DNA of 64,000 bases from CAVUCH01 sp963739995 (GTDB lineage: Bacteria; Acidobacteriota; Vicinamibacteria; Vicinamibacterales; JAENWD01). Below the pieces are notes generated by a model that did no database searches, was not told the origin of the DNA, and saw only the letters and a list, made by a program, of their open reading frames with translations. A program made the position numbers and the translations under genes. The stretch is taken from positions 236,822 to 300,821 of the forward strand of contig CAVUCH010000017.1 in assembly GCA_963739995.1 (NCBI GenBank). Direction: 5' to 3'. How positions within the stretch are numbered: the stretch's first letter is position 1; every line of letters starts with the position of its first letter. Below are positions 1 through 9,252 of the stretch, piece after piece.

Positions 1-2
1 TC

Positions 3-839
3 TCCCTGACACTCGACAAGAGCCTCCAGGAAGCGCTCGTGCGCAAGCAGGCCGCGCAGGATCGCGACGGGCTGATCGCGCTGCGGAAGGAGCTCGATGT
101 CGCCCGGCGCATCCAGGAATCGATAGTTCCGCGGCGCTTCCCGCCCTTTCCGCACCGGAGCGATGTGGCCGTGCACGCGAGCATGGTGCCGGCCCGCTCG
201 GTCGGCGGCGACTTCTACGACTATTTCTTCGTGGACGATCACCGGCTGGTCTTCACGATTGGCGACGTCACGGGGAAAGGCGTCCCTGCGGCACTCTACA
301 TGGCCGTCACCCGCACGCTCCTGCGCGCCACGGCCTCGCGAGGCCTCAGGCCGCACGAGTGCCTGGCGGCCGCCAACGAGGCCCTCTTCGAGGATATCGA
401 CTCGGCGATGTTCGTGACCTGCTTCCATGCGGTGCTCGACACCCGCACGGGCGTGGTCGAGTTCTCGAACGCGGGGCACAATCCGCCGTACGTCCTTCGC
501 GCGGACGGTCGGGTGGAGACGACGGAGGAGGCCGGCGGGTTCATGCTCGGGGCGTTCCCCGGGGTCGTGTACGACCACGCCACGCTGCACCTGCAGCCCT
601 GCGACACGCTCGTGCTGTTCACGGATGGCGTGAGCGAAGCCGTCGGCCCGCTGGACGAGCTGTACGGAGATGACCGGCTCGTGGGCTGCCTCGAAGGGCT
701 GTGCCGCGGACCGTGCGATGAGTTCGTCAGAGGCGTGCTCGCCGACGTGCAGACGTTCGCCGCCGGAACGCCGGCGGCCGACGACACGACGCTCCTGGCC
801 ATCAGCTGGACCCCCCAGGGCAGCGTGGCAATCGCGTGA
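3..839 (+). CDS. PP2C-family SpoIIE-type serine phosphatase, 5'-partial
   Basis: The reading frame is open to the left edge, so the gene starts outside the window. The GTG at 39 is only an internal candidate. What remains is an RsbU/SpoIIE-type PP2C phosphatase domain: an N-terminal helix with RIQESIVPR, then VGGDFYDYF (first metal aspartate), GDVTGKGVPAALYM, SNAGHNPPYV, LFTDGVSEA, and near the end ADDTTLL (last metal aspartate). Such enzymes dephosphorylate anti-sigma-factor antagonists or end stress-signalling cascades, usually with GAF, PAS or HAMP domains in front; that sensory part would lie upstream. The stop TGA at 837-839 overlaps the GTG start of the sensor kinase (GTGA), so the two genes are translationally coupled and probably act in one pathway. 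The family call is certain; the substrate is unknown. Confidence 0.9.
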   Translation, partial: SLTLDKSLQEALVRKQAAQDRDGLIALRKELDVARRIQESIVPRRFPPFPHRSDVAVHASMVPARSVGGDFYDYFFVDDHRLVFTIGDVTGKGVPAALYMAVTRTLLRATASRGLRPHECLAAANEALFEDIDSAMFVTCFHAVLDTRTGVVEFSNAGHNPPYVLRADGRVETTEEAGGFMLGAFPGVVYDHATLHLQPCDTLVLFTDGVSEAVGPLDELYGDDRLVGCLEGLCRGPCDEFVRGVLADVQTFAAGTPAADDTTLLAISWTPQGSVAIA

Positions 840-3800
840 CCCGCAGGCGCTTGCGATTGGCCATCGTGGCGGCGGCTCTCTGCCTTGCCCCGCTGCACGC
901 GCAGCGCGCCGCCTCGCCGCGGCCGGCCGCCGTCAAGACCGCCGCGGCGTCAGCGGCCGCCACGCGCTCGGAAGTCGGCCGGCCCTTCCTGACCTGCTTC
1001 GGCTCGCGTGAATACGGCGCGACCGCTCAGAACTGGGTCTTCGCCGAGGACACGCGCGGGCTGATGTACGTCGGCAACAATATCGGGGCGCTCCAGTACG
1101 ATGGCGCCTCGTGGCGGCTCATCGACACCGCATCGAACAGCGTCGTCCGCTCGATCACCCGCGATAGCCATGGGCGCCTCTACGTCGGCAGCACCGGTGA
1201 AATCGGCTATCTCGCGCCCGATGCGCACGAGCAGCTGCGGTACGTGTCGCTGCTCCAGCACGTGAAACCCGAAGACCGCGCGTTCAACGACGTCTGGACG
1301 GTGCACGTCGCCGCTGAGGGCGTCTACTTCCAGTCGCGGGAGCTGCTGTTGCTCCTGACGCCTCCGGCCGACCCGGCATCGGACACCGGGTGGCGGGTGC
1401 GTACCTGGAAGCCGCGCGGGCTTTTTCTCTTCGCGTTCGCGGTGGGCGGCACGTACTACGTCCATGAGCAGAGCGTCGGGCTGCAACGGATGCTGGGCGA
1501 TCGTCTGGTGCTCGTGCCGGGCAGCGAGCAGTTCGCGCAGGAGCGGGTGCAGGTGCTGCTGCCGCTCGATGACGGGCGCTCGCCGCAGCTGCTGCTCGGG
1601 ACGTTCAATCGCGGTCTGTTCCGGTACGACGGCGAGACGTTCACGCCGTTCGTGACCGACGGGGACGCGTACCTGCGCGAGCGGACGCTGTACAAAGGCA
1701 TCGTGCTCCCGGACGGAACCTTCGCCTTCTCGACGATCAGCGGCGGCCTCGTCGTCATGAGCCGGGAAGGGCACGCACTTCACTACATCAACCAGGCTAC
1801 GGGCCTGCCGAACGACAACACGCTTGCGGTGTACGCCGATCGCACCGGGCTGGTGTGGCTCGCCTCCGAAGGGTCGGTGTGCCAGATCGAAACCCCCTCG
1901 CCGCTGTCGCGGTTCGACATCAACGTCGGGCTGGGAGGCGGCGTCGCCGATCTGGTCCGGCACAAGGGCGTGTTGTATGCCGCCACCAGCGTCGGGGTGT
2001 TCTATCTGGACACATCCTCGTCCACCTTCAAACAGATCACCGGCTTTCGCGAGGGCAACTCGCAGGCGACCGGCCTGGCGTCGAACGGCGACGTGTTGAT
2101 GGTCGGCTACGGGGCTGGCTTGCATCAGTTGGACGGCGCAGTCGCCCGCGTCGTGAAGCCCAACATCGGGGCCTCGTTCTCGTCCGGGGCCATCCGGTTC
2201 TCGCGGCAGGACCCCAGGCGCTTGTGGGTCGCGCTCGAGGATGGGCTCGCGTCGATGCGGCTCGGCGACGACGGCAAGTGGATCGACGAGGGACGCGTGC
2301 CCGGCATCCGCGAAACCATCGGCTACCTCGCCGAACCCGCGGTGAACGAGCTGTGGCTCGGCACGGGCGCCCAGGGTGCGATCCGGGTGCGATTCGAGCG
2401 TGGGCGCGAGCGGCCACGGATTGATCGCTTCGGTGCGGCACAAGGGCTGACCGGAAATACCGGGCTCGCCGTGTATGCGGTGAGCGGCCGCCCGGTGCTC
2501 GTGGCGAAACAGGGCGTGTTCCGGCTCGATGGCCGCGGCGAGCGCCTGTTGCCGGACACCACGTGGCAGGGGCTGTCCGTGGGAGGCACGCAGGATCAGT
2601 CCGCCATGGCGGAAGATCGCCAGGGCAACGTGTGGGGGAACTTCGGCCTCGAGACGGCGGTGTTCCGGCGCCAGACCGACGGCTCCTACCGCGTGGACAA
2701 GACGGCCCTGCTCCGCTTCTCCGACATGGCCGTGGCGAAAATCTACGTCGAGGACGACGGCGTGGTCTGGTTCGGCCGGGACGACGGGCTGATTCGGTTC
2801 GATCCGTCAATCCGTCAGAACTACACGCGTCACTATTCCGCGCTCGTCCGTCGGGTCACGCTGGAAGACGGCCGTGTGCTCCACGGCGGCGCTCCCCCCG
2901 GCGACGGGTCCACAGCGATTCCGCGCCTCGCGGCGGCTGAGAACGCGTTGCGGTTCGAGTTCGCTTCGACCTGGCTCGCCAGCTCGCGCGAAACACACTA
3001 CCAGACGATGCTCGAAGGGTTCGATCCGAAGTGGTCGGCGTGGAGCACGGAGTCGCGGCGCGACTATACGAACCTGCCCCCTGGTTCGTACCGCTTCCGT
3101 GTGCGGGCGCGGAACCTCTATCAGCACGAGAGCACTGAAGCAAATTACGCCCTCGTGATCGTCTCGCCCTGGTACGCCACCTGGTGGGCATACCTGGCGT
3201 ACGCCCTGATCGCGCTGGCGGCAGTCCTGGGCGTGGTTGGCCTGCGTACGCAGAAGCTGCGGGCCGAGAGCCGGCGGCTCGAGCGCATCGTGACCGAACG
3301 GACGCAGGAGATCCGGGAGCGCGAGTCCGAGGTGCGCGCCCAGGCCGATGAACTGCGGCGTCTGGACGAAATCGTGAAAGCCATCAATCGCGAGGAGGGG
3401 CTCGGCAACGTCCTCCACGCACTGCTCGAGGAGGGCCTCAAGCTCGTGCCCCAGGCCGAGAAGGGCACGTTCCTGGTGCGCGACCTCAAGACGGATCAGT
3501 TCGTGTTTGCGACCCACGTGGGCTATGACGCCGGGCAGTTGAACGGCATCACCCTCAGTGAGGACGACATCACGCACCGATACGCGCACGGCACCGAGCG
3601 CGTGGACCGCGGCGTGTACATCGTTCGACCGGAGGCCGGCACCGAGACGAAGAGCCGTCTCGGCGCCCTGCCGGTACCGAAAGCGATGCTGGCGATGACC
3701 GTGGCGCTCCGCGGCCGGCTCGAGGGCCTGCTCGTCTTCGACAACCTGCACGACGAGAATGCGTTCGACCATTCCGACCTGCAGCGCGTGTCCCGGCTCC

Positions 3801-5284
3801 GCGAGCATGCAATCGGCGCCGTAGCCAAGGCTCGTGCGCTCGTCACCGTGCAGGAGAAGACGCTCGCATTACAGCAGCAGAAGGAGCAGGTCGAGCAGGC
3901 CTACGACAACGTGGAGTTGCTCAGCCGCATCGGGCGCGACATCACAGCACGGTTGTCGATCGAGGAGATCATCGCCACGGTCTACCAGAACGTGAACGCG
4001 CTGATGGACGCGGCGGTCTTCGGGATCGGCCTGTGCGACGAAGCCGGGGAACGGATCGAATTCCCGGCGACGCGAGAGAATGGCGAGCCGCTGCCGCCGT
4101 TCGGCTATGCGCTGACCGACGATTCGCGACTCGCCGTCGTGTGCTTTCAGCGGCGGGAGGAGATCGTCATCGAGGACATGGCCCGGGAGCACCAGCGGTA
4201 TCTGCGGGAGCACAAGCCGCCGGTCGCCGGCAAGCCCGTCGCCTCGATCATCTACCTGCCGCTCGTGCACAAGGATCGTGCAATCGGCGTCATCACCGCC
4301 CAGAGTTTTCGGACGCATGCGTTCACCGACTACCACCTGAACATCCTGCGAAATCTTGCCACCTACGCCACCATCGCGCTCGAGAACGCCGACGCGTACC
4401 GGCGCCTGAACGACACGCTCGAGCGGCTCCAGAGGATGCAGGAGCAGCTCGTGGTTCAGGAGAAGCTGGCGTCGCTCGGCGCCCTGACCGCCGGCATCGC
4501 GCACGAGATCAAGAACCCGCTCAACTTCGTCAACAACTTCGCCGAGTTGAGCATGGAGCTGGCCGGCGAGCTGCAGCAATCGCTCGAGGGCCAGCGCGAT
4601 CGGCTGGACCCGGCGGTGTACGACGATGTGACCGGGCTCGCGGCCGACCTCGTGCTCAATGCCCGAAAAATCAACGATCATGGCCGGCGGGCCGACAGCA
4701 TCATCCGGGGGATGCTGCTGCACTCGCGCGGCCACTCGGGCGAGCGGCAGGAGACGGACATCAACGCGGTGCTCGAGGAGTACGTGAACCTGTCCTACCA
4801 CGGCATCCGCGCGCAGGACTCGTCGTTCAACGTCACCCTCGAGCGCAACTACGATCCCACGGTCGGCACCGTGCTCGTAGTGCCGCAAGACATCAGCCGC
4901 GTCTTCCTCAACATCGTGAACAACGCGTGTTACGCGACGCACGAGCGGAAGCAGCAGGCCGACACGCGGGGTGAACCGGGCTACGCACCAACGCTGCAGG
5001 TCACCACGCGCAACCTGGGCGACATGGTGGAGGTGCGGATTCGGGACAACGGCAACGGAATCCCGCCTGAGATCCGCGATCGTATCTTCAACCCGTTCTT
5101 CACCACCAAGCCCACCGGCCTGGGCACCGGCCTCGGCCTGTCGATCAGCCACGACATCATCGTGCAGCAGCACCATGGACAGCTCGAGGTGAACAGCGAG
5201 CCCGGACGGTTCACGGAATTCATCGTGCGGCTGCCGCGCGCCACGAGCGGCGTCGCGCCCCACCACAAGACAGTGGCCACGTAA
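836..5284 (+). CDS. Large propeller-type sensor histidine kinase (Reg_prop, Y_Y_Y, GAF, GAF, HisKA, HATPase)
   Basis: A 1482-residue membrane sensor kinase. Order of parts: a signal-like N-terminus (LAIVAAALCLAPLHAQ), two-component-regulator propeller repeats over about residues 50-650, a Y_Y_Y domain (about 700-775, MLEGFDPKWSAW), one membrane helix (about 783-803, WWAYLAYALIALAAVLGVVG), a coiled linker, two GAF-like domains (about 860-1010 and 1065-1210), a HisKA domain with phospho-acceptor His1223 in AHEIKNPLNF, and a HATPase with N box NNACYATH (about 1361) and G boxes DNGNGIP and GTGLGLSI. The propeller lies outside the cytoplasm in this class, which often senses polymers or their breakdown products. 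Unlike many propeller kinases it carries no receiver or HTH domain, so the two stand-alone receivers downstream are the likely partners. The start is GTG at 836, inside the stop of the phosphatase gene. Confidence 0.93.
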   Translation: MTRRRLRLAIVAAALCLAPLHAQRAASPRPAAVKTAAASAAATRSEVGRPFLTCFGSREYGATAQNWVFAEDTRGLMYVGNNIGALQYDGASWRLIDTASNSVVRSITRDSHGRLYVGSTGEIGYLAPDAHEQLRYVSLLQHVKPEDRAFNDVWTVHVAAEGVYFQSRELLLLLTPPADPASDTGWRVRTWKPRGLFLFAFAVGGTYYVHEQSVGLQRMLGDRLVLVPGSEQFAQERVQVLLPLDDGRSPQLLLGTFNRGLFRYDGETFTPFVTDGDAYLRERTLYKGIVLPDGTFAFSTISGGLVVMSREGHALHYINQATGLPNDNTLAVYADRTGLVWLASEGSVCQIETPSPLSRFDINVGLGGGVADLVRHKGVLYAATSVGVFYLDTSSSTFKQITGFREGNSQATGLASNGDVLMVGYGAGLHQLDGAVARVVKPNIGASFSSGAIRFSRQDPRRLWVALEDGLASMRLGDDGKWIDEGRVPGIRETIGYLAEPAVNELWLGTGAQGAIRVRFERGRERPRIDRFGAAQGLTGNTGLAVYAVSGRPVLVAKQGVFRLDGRGERLLPDTTWQGLSVGGTQDQSAMAEDRQGNVWGNFGLETAVFRRQTDGSYRVDKTALLRFSDMAVAKIYVEDDGVVWFGRDDGLIRFDPSIRQNYTRHYSALVRRVTLEDGRVLHGGAPPGDGSTAIPRLAAAENALRFEFASTWLASSRETHYQTMLEGFDPKWSAWSTESRRDYTNLPPGSYRFRVRARNLYQHESTEANYALVIVSPWYATWWAYLAYALIALAAVLGVVGLRTQKLRAESRRLERIVTERTQEIRERESEVRAQADELRRLDEIVKAINREEGLGNVLHALLEEGLKLVPQAEKGTFLVRDLKTDQFVFATHVGYDAGQLNGITLSEDDITHRYAHGTERVDRGVYIVRPEAGTETKSRLGALPVPKAMLAMTVALRGRLEGLLVFDNLHDENAFDHSDLQRVSRLREHAIGAVAKARALVTVQEKTLALQQQKEQVEQAYDNVELLSRIGRDITARLSIEEIIATVYQNVNALMDAAVFGIGLCDEAGERIEFPATRENGEPLPPFGYALTDDSRLAVVCFQRREEIVIEDMAREHQRYLREHKPPVAGKPVASIIYLPLVHKDRAIGVITAQSFRTHAFTDYHLNILRNLATYATIALENADAYRRLNDTLERLQRMQEQLVVQEKLASLGALTAGIAHEIKNPLNFVNNFAELSMELAGELQQSLEGQRDRLDPAVYDDVTGLAADLVLNARKINDHGRRADSIIRGMLLHSRGHSGERQETDINAVLEEYVNLSYHGIRAQDSSFNVTLERNYDPTVGTVLVVPQDISRVFLNIVNNACYATHERKQQADTRGEPGYAPTLQVTTRNLGDMVEVRIRDNGNGIPPEIRDRIFNPFFTTKPTGLGTGLGLSISHDIIVQQHHGQLEVNSEPGRFTEFIVRLPRATSGVAPHHKTVAT

Positions 5285-5301
5285 CCAGCGATGGAGGCGT
5301 G

Positions 5302-5688
5302 ATGAAAATCGTGGTCGTCGACGACGAGCGTGACGTGCAGGCCCTGTTCGAGCAGCGGTTCCGGCGTGAGATCCGGTTGGGCCTCCTCGAACTGCACTTT
5401 GCCTTCTCGGGCGAGGACGCTCTGACATTGCTCGAGCATCGCGGGATTGCCGACATTGTCCTCATCCTGTCGGACATCAACATGCCCGGCATGAACGGCC
5501 TCGAGCTGCTGAAAGCGATCAAGCTGCGCTACCCGCTCCTCAAGGTCTACATGGTGACTGCCTACGGCGATGAAGCCACGCACCAGCGCGCGCTGGATTC
5601 CGGGTGCGACGACTACCTGACCAAGCCGATCGATTTCACCGTGCTGAAGCAGCATCTCGGCCTCATCGATGGGGTGGTGGGATCCTGA
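5302..5688 (+). CDS. Single-domain response regulator
   Basis: A stand-alone CheY-like receiver of 128 residues. From the ATG at 5302 the acidic pair is Asp8-Asp9-Glu10, the phospho-acceptor is Asp58 (LSDINMPGMNG), the switch threonine is in MVTAYG, and Lys108 is in LTKPID. No output domain follows. GTG at 5299 directly before the ATG could also start it; GGAGG at 5294-5298 lies about four bases upstream of the ATG. It begins 17 bases after the sensor kinase stop, so it is probably its phosphotransfer partner, passing the signal on by protein contact. Confidence 0.9.
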   Translation: MKIVVVDDERDVQALFEQRFRREIRLGLLELHFAFSGEDALTLLEHRGIADIVLILSDINMPGMNGLELLKAIKLRYPLLKVYMVTAYGDEATHQRALDSGCDDYLTKPIDFTVLKQHLGLIDGVVGS

Positions 5689-5754
5689 TGGCGGTCGCAG
5701 TCGACCACGATCAATACTGCCGGTTGTCACGCAAATTGCAGAGGTCGGCGCTTC

Positions 5755-6195
5755 ATGAGCCACTCCATCCTGATCATCGACGACGACGCCAGTACCCGAA
5801 CGCTGCTGACCGGCACGCTGCAGACGGACGGATACACCATCGTAACCGCCGAAAATGGTGCGGATGCGGTTCGCCGGCTGGTGGAGGCGAAGCCGTGCGT
5901 GATCCTGCTCGACTTCGAAATGCCGGTAATGGACGGCCACGATTTCCGCGAGGTGCAGAAGCGCGTGGCGCCGGACGTGCCGATCATCTGCCTGACCGGG
6001 GCTGCGGACGCGGATAGGACCGCGCGGCGTGTCGGCGCGTCCAGCGTGCATCAGAAGCCGCTGGACATGGATGAGCTGCGACGCGCAGTGGCAGAGCTCT
6101 GCCGTCTGCCGCACGCACACCGACACACGCCGGAAGTCGAGTCGTCGATTGGCCCCGCACGCGATGCCGGCTCGGGCGACGACAGCGGCAAATAG
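5755..6195 (+). CDS. Second single-domain response regulator
   Basis: A 146-residue receiver protein with Asp10-Asp11 in LIIDDDAS, phospho-acceptor Asp53 in LLDFEMPVMDG, Thr81 in CLTGAAD, and Lys101 in HQKPLD. A basic, probably disordered tail of about 25 residues follows the receiver fold. It is the last gene of the signalling operon, 66 bases after the first receiver. Two receivers behind one kinase suggest a branched relay or a phosphate sink; which one the kinase prefers cannot be read from sequence. The motifs are complete, so both should be phosphorylatable. Confidence 0.88.
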   Translation: MSHSILIIDDDASTRTLLTGTLQTDGYTIVTAENGADAVRRLVEAKPCVILLDFEMPVMDGHDFREVQKRVAPDVPIICLTGAADADRTARRVGASSVHQKPLDMDELRRAVAELCRLPHAHRHTPEVESSIGPARDAGSGDDSGK

Positions 6196-6300
6196 AAGCA
6201 GCCCGCCGCGCGGTCCCGCTCCGATCCCTCTGCCGCGACATCCAGTTGTACGCCATCACCACAGGGAGGGCGATAACCTGTCCGACCGCCGTGAGTGCGC

Positions 6301-6900
6301 CTACCGCAGCACCGACGCGGGCAATTCGAAGGTGCCGCCCTCGTGCGCGTGCAGCCGCTCGATTTGCGCGCGGGCACGCTCCATCTCATGGAGCGAGAGT
6401 TTCCAGAGGTTGAACAGGGTGGACCCGGTGAGGTGGCTCGCGCCCATGCGAACGAGAAACGCGAGTGCGTCCGGCGTCATCGCAGCCGGACGGTCGGCGG
6501 GCCGCCTCTCGGGGGCGACATTCGTCATGAGGACGACGCGATCGGATTCCTCACCAACTTCCTGAAGCGTCTGGAACACCTGGGTGAGCTCCGGGGCCTT
6601 CTTCTGAATCGCCTCGGTGGTTGCAGATGGGATGAGCAGCAGGCGGCGCTTGCCGTCGAGCCGCACGACGACGCCGGCGGGCGAGGTGTCCTGGACTTGC
6701 GCCTCGAACTTCAGCGCGGTGAACGCGTCCCGCGCCGCTTCACCGAGCGGCGGGCCGACGCCCCACAGCAGGCGTGCGAACCTGCCCATCTCCTGCAGGT
6801 CCGCCATCAGCCGCTGGATCTCGAGGAGCCGGGTCTGGTAGCCCGCGGGCATCTCCGCGACCACCCACTCAGGACCAGGATGCGCGACGATCTCAGCCAT
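6301..6900 (-). CDS. Conserved hypothetical protein, possibly restriction-endonuclease-like fold
   Basis: A protein of 199 residues with no family I can name firmly. The start is set to the ATG at 6900 because a strong AGGGAA site lies just upstream; longer upstream extensions are low-complexity Arg/Pro translation. The order of elements (a FTALKFEAQV strand, a VVRLDGKRRLLLIP strand pair, helices, then RVVLMTNVAPERRPADRPA, and a final DALAFLVRMGASHLTGSTLFNLWKL) resembles the core of PD-(D/E)XK-like proteins, in which a return of the form V-L-x-x-N ... T-P-x-A-x-x-F-A is common. The catalytic acid pair is not obvious, so it may be a non-catalytic relative. It stands alone, convergent with the receiver operon. 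Confidence 0.55.
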   Translation of the reverse strand: MAEIVAHPGPEWVVAEMPAGYQTRLLEIQRLMADLQEMGRFARLLWGVGPPLGEAARDAFTALKFEAQVQDTSPAGVVVRLDGKRRLLLIPSATTEAIQKKAPELTQVFQTLQEVGEESDRVVLMTNVAPERRPADRPAAMTPDALAFLVRMGASHLTGSTLFNLWKLSLHEMERARAQIERLHAHEGGTFELPASVLR

Positions 6901-7329
6901 GTTTCCCTTCACCGTTGTTCCGAACCAGACCGTTCGATTCGACCGGCGATGCTCCAGGCGCATTGGGCTTCGGCAAACGTCATTGCCGAGCGGCCCCCGG
7001 ACCGGTCCCATCCTGAATCGTCCGAACGCCACGGCCGCCGCGAGCAGCGGCGTCGGTGGACGTGTCGCGCTAGCATACCTCCCGCCGGCGGCTGCAGACC
7101 GGCTTCGGTTTCCCGCGTCAGTTTGTCGGTGTACCAGGTGATCATGGAGACCGACCGCAACAGCGCGCGCGCCGTCCGCTGCATCGATCGCGTTATCCGC
7201 GAGGTGCGGGACGTCTTCGGGCTGGAGGCCGATGCGGCGCGGACTGAACTGTGCCGGTCGGCGCACACAGCGATCCCGCGCCCGGGACTGAAGGCCCGGG
7301 GCGACAACCGAAGTCCCGGCTCTACATGC
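6901..7329. other. Gap without a supported gene
   Basis: About 430 bases lie between the hypothetical gene and the enoyl-CoA hydratase gene. The plus strand from an ATG at 7144 reads METDRNSARAVRCID and VRDVFGLEADAARTE with strongly GC-rich third positions, so a small or decayed coding segment is possible. It has no proper stop before it runs into the hydratase gene. GC-rich imperfect stems occur around 7277-7305. No RNA gene was seen. Confidence 0.4.
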
Positions 7330-8100
7330 TCATCTCCTCCTGAACACCGGGGGGCGCTTCTCCTTGAAAGCGGCGCGTCCTTCGGCGGCGTCGGCGGTGG
7401 CAAAGCAGATGGTCTGCAGGTCGCGCTCGTATTCGATCGCCTGTTCCAGCGGCATGGTGAACGCAGCGCGGAGGTTGAGCTTGGCGGTCTCCGCCGCGAT
7501 TGGCGCCCGTGACGCGATCGTGGCGGCAATGGAGCGGGCGCGCGTCAGCAGGTCGGCCGGGGGCACGACCTCGGTGATGAGTCCCCAGGCGAGCGCGCGC
7601 TCGGCGGAGATTGGATCGCCAGTCATGATCATCAGGGCCGCATTCGACGGGCCGATCGAATGCGCGAGGAACGTCGCCATGCCGCCGCCGCCAATCCATC
7701 CGAGTTTAATCTCCGGCGCGGCGAACTGCGCGTTCGACGACGCGATCCGGATATCGCAGCTCATCGCCGTCTCCAGCCCGCCCCCGAAGGCATAGCCGTT
7801 CACCGCCGCAATCGCCGGCTTGAGAAGCCGCCGAATCGCGTCACAGTAGTCAGGCCGGTTGCGGAAGTTCCAGGCCGTGTCGTAGCGATCCAGCTCGCCG
7901 ATGTCGGAGCCGGCACAGAACGACTTCTCCCCTGCTCCGGTCACGATGACGCAACGCACCTCGTCGTCGCGGTTGCACCGCCCGACGTGCGCGACGATCG
8001 CGTCGGCCATGTCAGGGGTGACCGCATTGAGCTTCTGCGGCCGGTTGAGGGTAATCGTGGCGATCTGATCGTCGATGCTGAAGAGAATGTCGTCGGGCAT
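7330..8100 (-). CDS. Enoyl-CoA hydratase/isomerase family protein
   Basis: A 256-residue crotonase-fold enzyme. The N-terminus ITLNRPQKLNAV, the oxyanion-hole segments SFCAGSDIGELD and GYAFGGGLETAMSCD, and the APEIKLGWIGG helix are all in place; the acidic residues in GGGLE and APE match the two catalytic glutamates of true hydratases. Substrate cannot be told: hydration of an enoyl-CoA or a related CoA-ester rearrangement are both possible. It starts six bases after the stop of the solute-binding-like gene and is the last gene of the minus-strand catabolic cluster. With the CoA transferase two genes upstream, it points to a route that activates an acid as a CoA ester and then hydrates it. 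Confidence 0.9.
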   Translation of the reverse strand: MPDDILFSIDDQIATITLNRPQKLNAVTPDMADAIVAHVGRCNRDDEVRCVIVTGAGEKSFCAGSDIGELDRYDTAWNFRNRPDYCDAIRRLLKPAIAAVNGYAFGGGLETAMSCDIRIASSNAQFAAPEIKLGWIGGGGMATFLAHSIGPSNAALMIMTGDPISAERALAWGLITEVVPPADLLTRARSIAATIASRAPIAAETAKLNLRAAFTMPLEQAIEYERDLQTICFATADAAEGRAAFKEKRPPVFRRR

Positions 8101-8106
8101 GCGGTC

Positions 8107-9252
8107 CTATCCTTCTGCGCCCGCCGGGCGGCTGCCGGCGTATGCCAACTGGAGGCGGTCGATGATGACTCGGTGCGGCGTACGCTCGCCGAGGCCGAGC
8201 CGCAGGATCTCGGACGCTTTGGTCTGGAAGGCTATGTACCCGTCGTACCGTGGGCGCACGTACGCCTGCTCCAGGGTGGCGGACGTGTTCGCATAGAAGT
8301 TCCCCCAGCGTGCGTTTACGTCGGGATCGCGCCAGGCTTGCCGGCGGCTCGGCTGCCCGTCGTGTGCCGGGATGAAGCGGACCTGCGCGTCAGCGCTCAT
8401 CAGCCACCGCAGGTGATCGAGCAGGGCCGACGAGATCTGGCAGCGTCGGGTGACGCCAATCCCCGTTCCGCCAAGCGTCGACCCGGGACGGCCCCCCTCC
8501 GCGTGCCGTGGCGCATCATGGAATGTGAGCGGGCGTTCGCCGGCGGATGCGGCGGCATAGTTCACGTACCCGTACACGAGCGGGCACACCGCGATGTGAT
8601 CGCCGGTGGTCATGGCGCGCAGAAGTCCAATCGGGTTCAGCGTCATCGCAACCTTCGGCATCCGCCCGTACAGCGTGGCCATCACATCGAGCGACGCCTC
8701 ACCGATTGCCGATGACACGAGCACCGCCGGATCGTCCCCCGCCGGAGGCGCCCCGAGAGCCGTGGCCACCGAGAAGAAGGTCAGGATCGCGTGCGGCCCC
8801 GCCGTCGACAGCGCCACCGGCGCCTTCGCTGACATCGACACGACCTCAGACCACGTGTGTGGCACGGGAGCGTCAACCCAGGGGGCCACGGCCAGCACCT
8901 GCGCCGCGGCGTCCAGCGGCAGCGCCCAGTGCGCGCCCGCGTATCGGTAGCTCCTGAAGCACGGGCCAATGGTCTGCGCCGACCAATCGGCAATCTCCTC
9001 GGCCAGGAACAGCTCCTCCAGCGGACGCAGGCAGGCCGTCGCGACGGCCTCTCCGACGTGGGGATGATCCATCACGACCAGGTCATAGCGCGCGCAGAGA
9101 TCAGCGATGCGATGCGACTCGAATCCTTCGAGCGGCTGCCTGTCCCAATCGATGGCGATAGTGTCACGCGCCGGATCGAGCCGCCGCGCGGCCGCTGCGA
9201 GCGCATGAGCACCACGCGGATGATCCCACGTCAGACCGCGGTACCGAATCAC
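8107..9252 (-). CDS. Solute-binding-fold protein without signal peptide
   Basis: A protein of 381 residues starting at GTG 9252, which overlaps the true stop of the CoA transferase gene (9249-9251) as GTGA. The sequence from VIRYRGLTWDHPRGAHAL onward looks like an extracellular solute-binding protein of the sugar-binding type: LVVMDHPHVGEAV, then YAGAHWALPLDAAAQVLAV (hinge-like strand), HTWSEVV, and a helical C-terminal half ending near YVRPRYDGYIAFQ. There is no N-terminal signal peptide or lipobox, and no ABC permease or ATPase is nearby, so a cytoplasmic binding role (sensing, or presenting a substrate to the neighbouring enzymes) is more likely than uptake. A naive gene call fuses it to the CoA transferase as one 780-residue protein; this is an artefact of the frameshift at 9447. 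Confidence 0.75.
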   Translation of the reverse strand: MIRYRGLTWDHPRGAHALAAAARRLDPARDTIAIDWDRQPLEGFESHRIADLCARYDLVVMDHPHVGEAVATACLRPLEELFLAEEIADWSAQTIGPCFRSYRYAGAHWALPLDAAAQVLAVAPWVDAPVPHTWSEVVSMSAKAPVALSTAGPHAILTFFSVATALGAPPAGDDPAVLVSSAIGEASLDVMATLYGRMPKVAMTLNPIGLLRAMTTGDHIAVCPLVYGYVNYAAASAGERPLTFHDAPRHAEGGRPGSTLGGTGIGVTRRCQISSALLDHLRWLMSADAQVRFIPAHDGQPSRRQAWRDPDVNARWGNFYANTSATLEQAYVRPRYDGYIAFQTKASEILRLGLGERTPHRVIIDRLQLAYAGSRPAGAEG

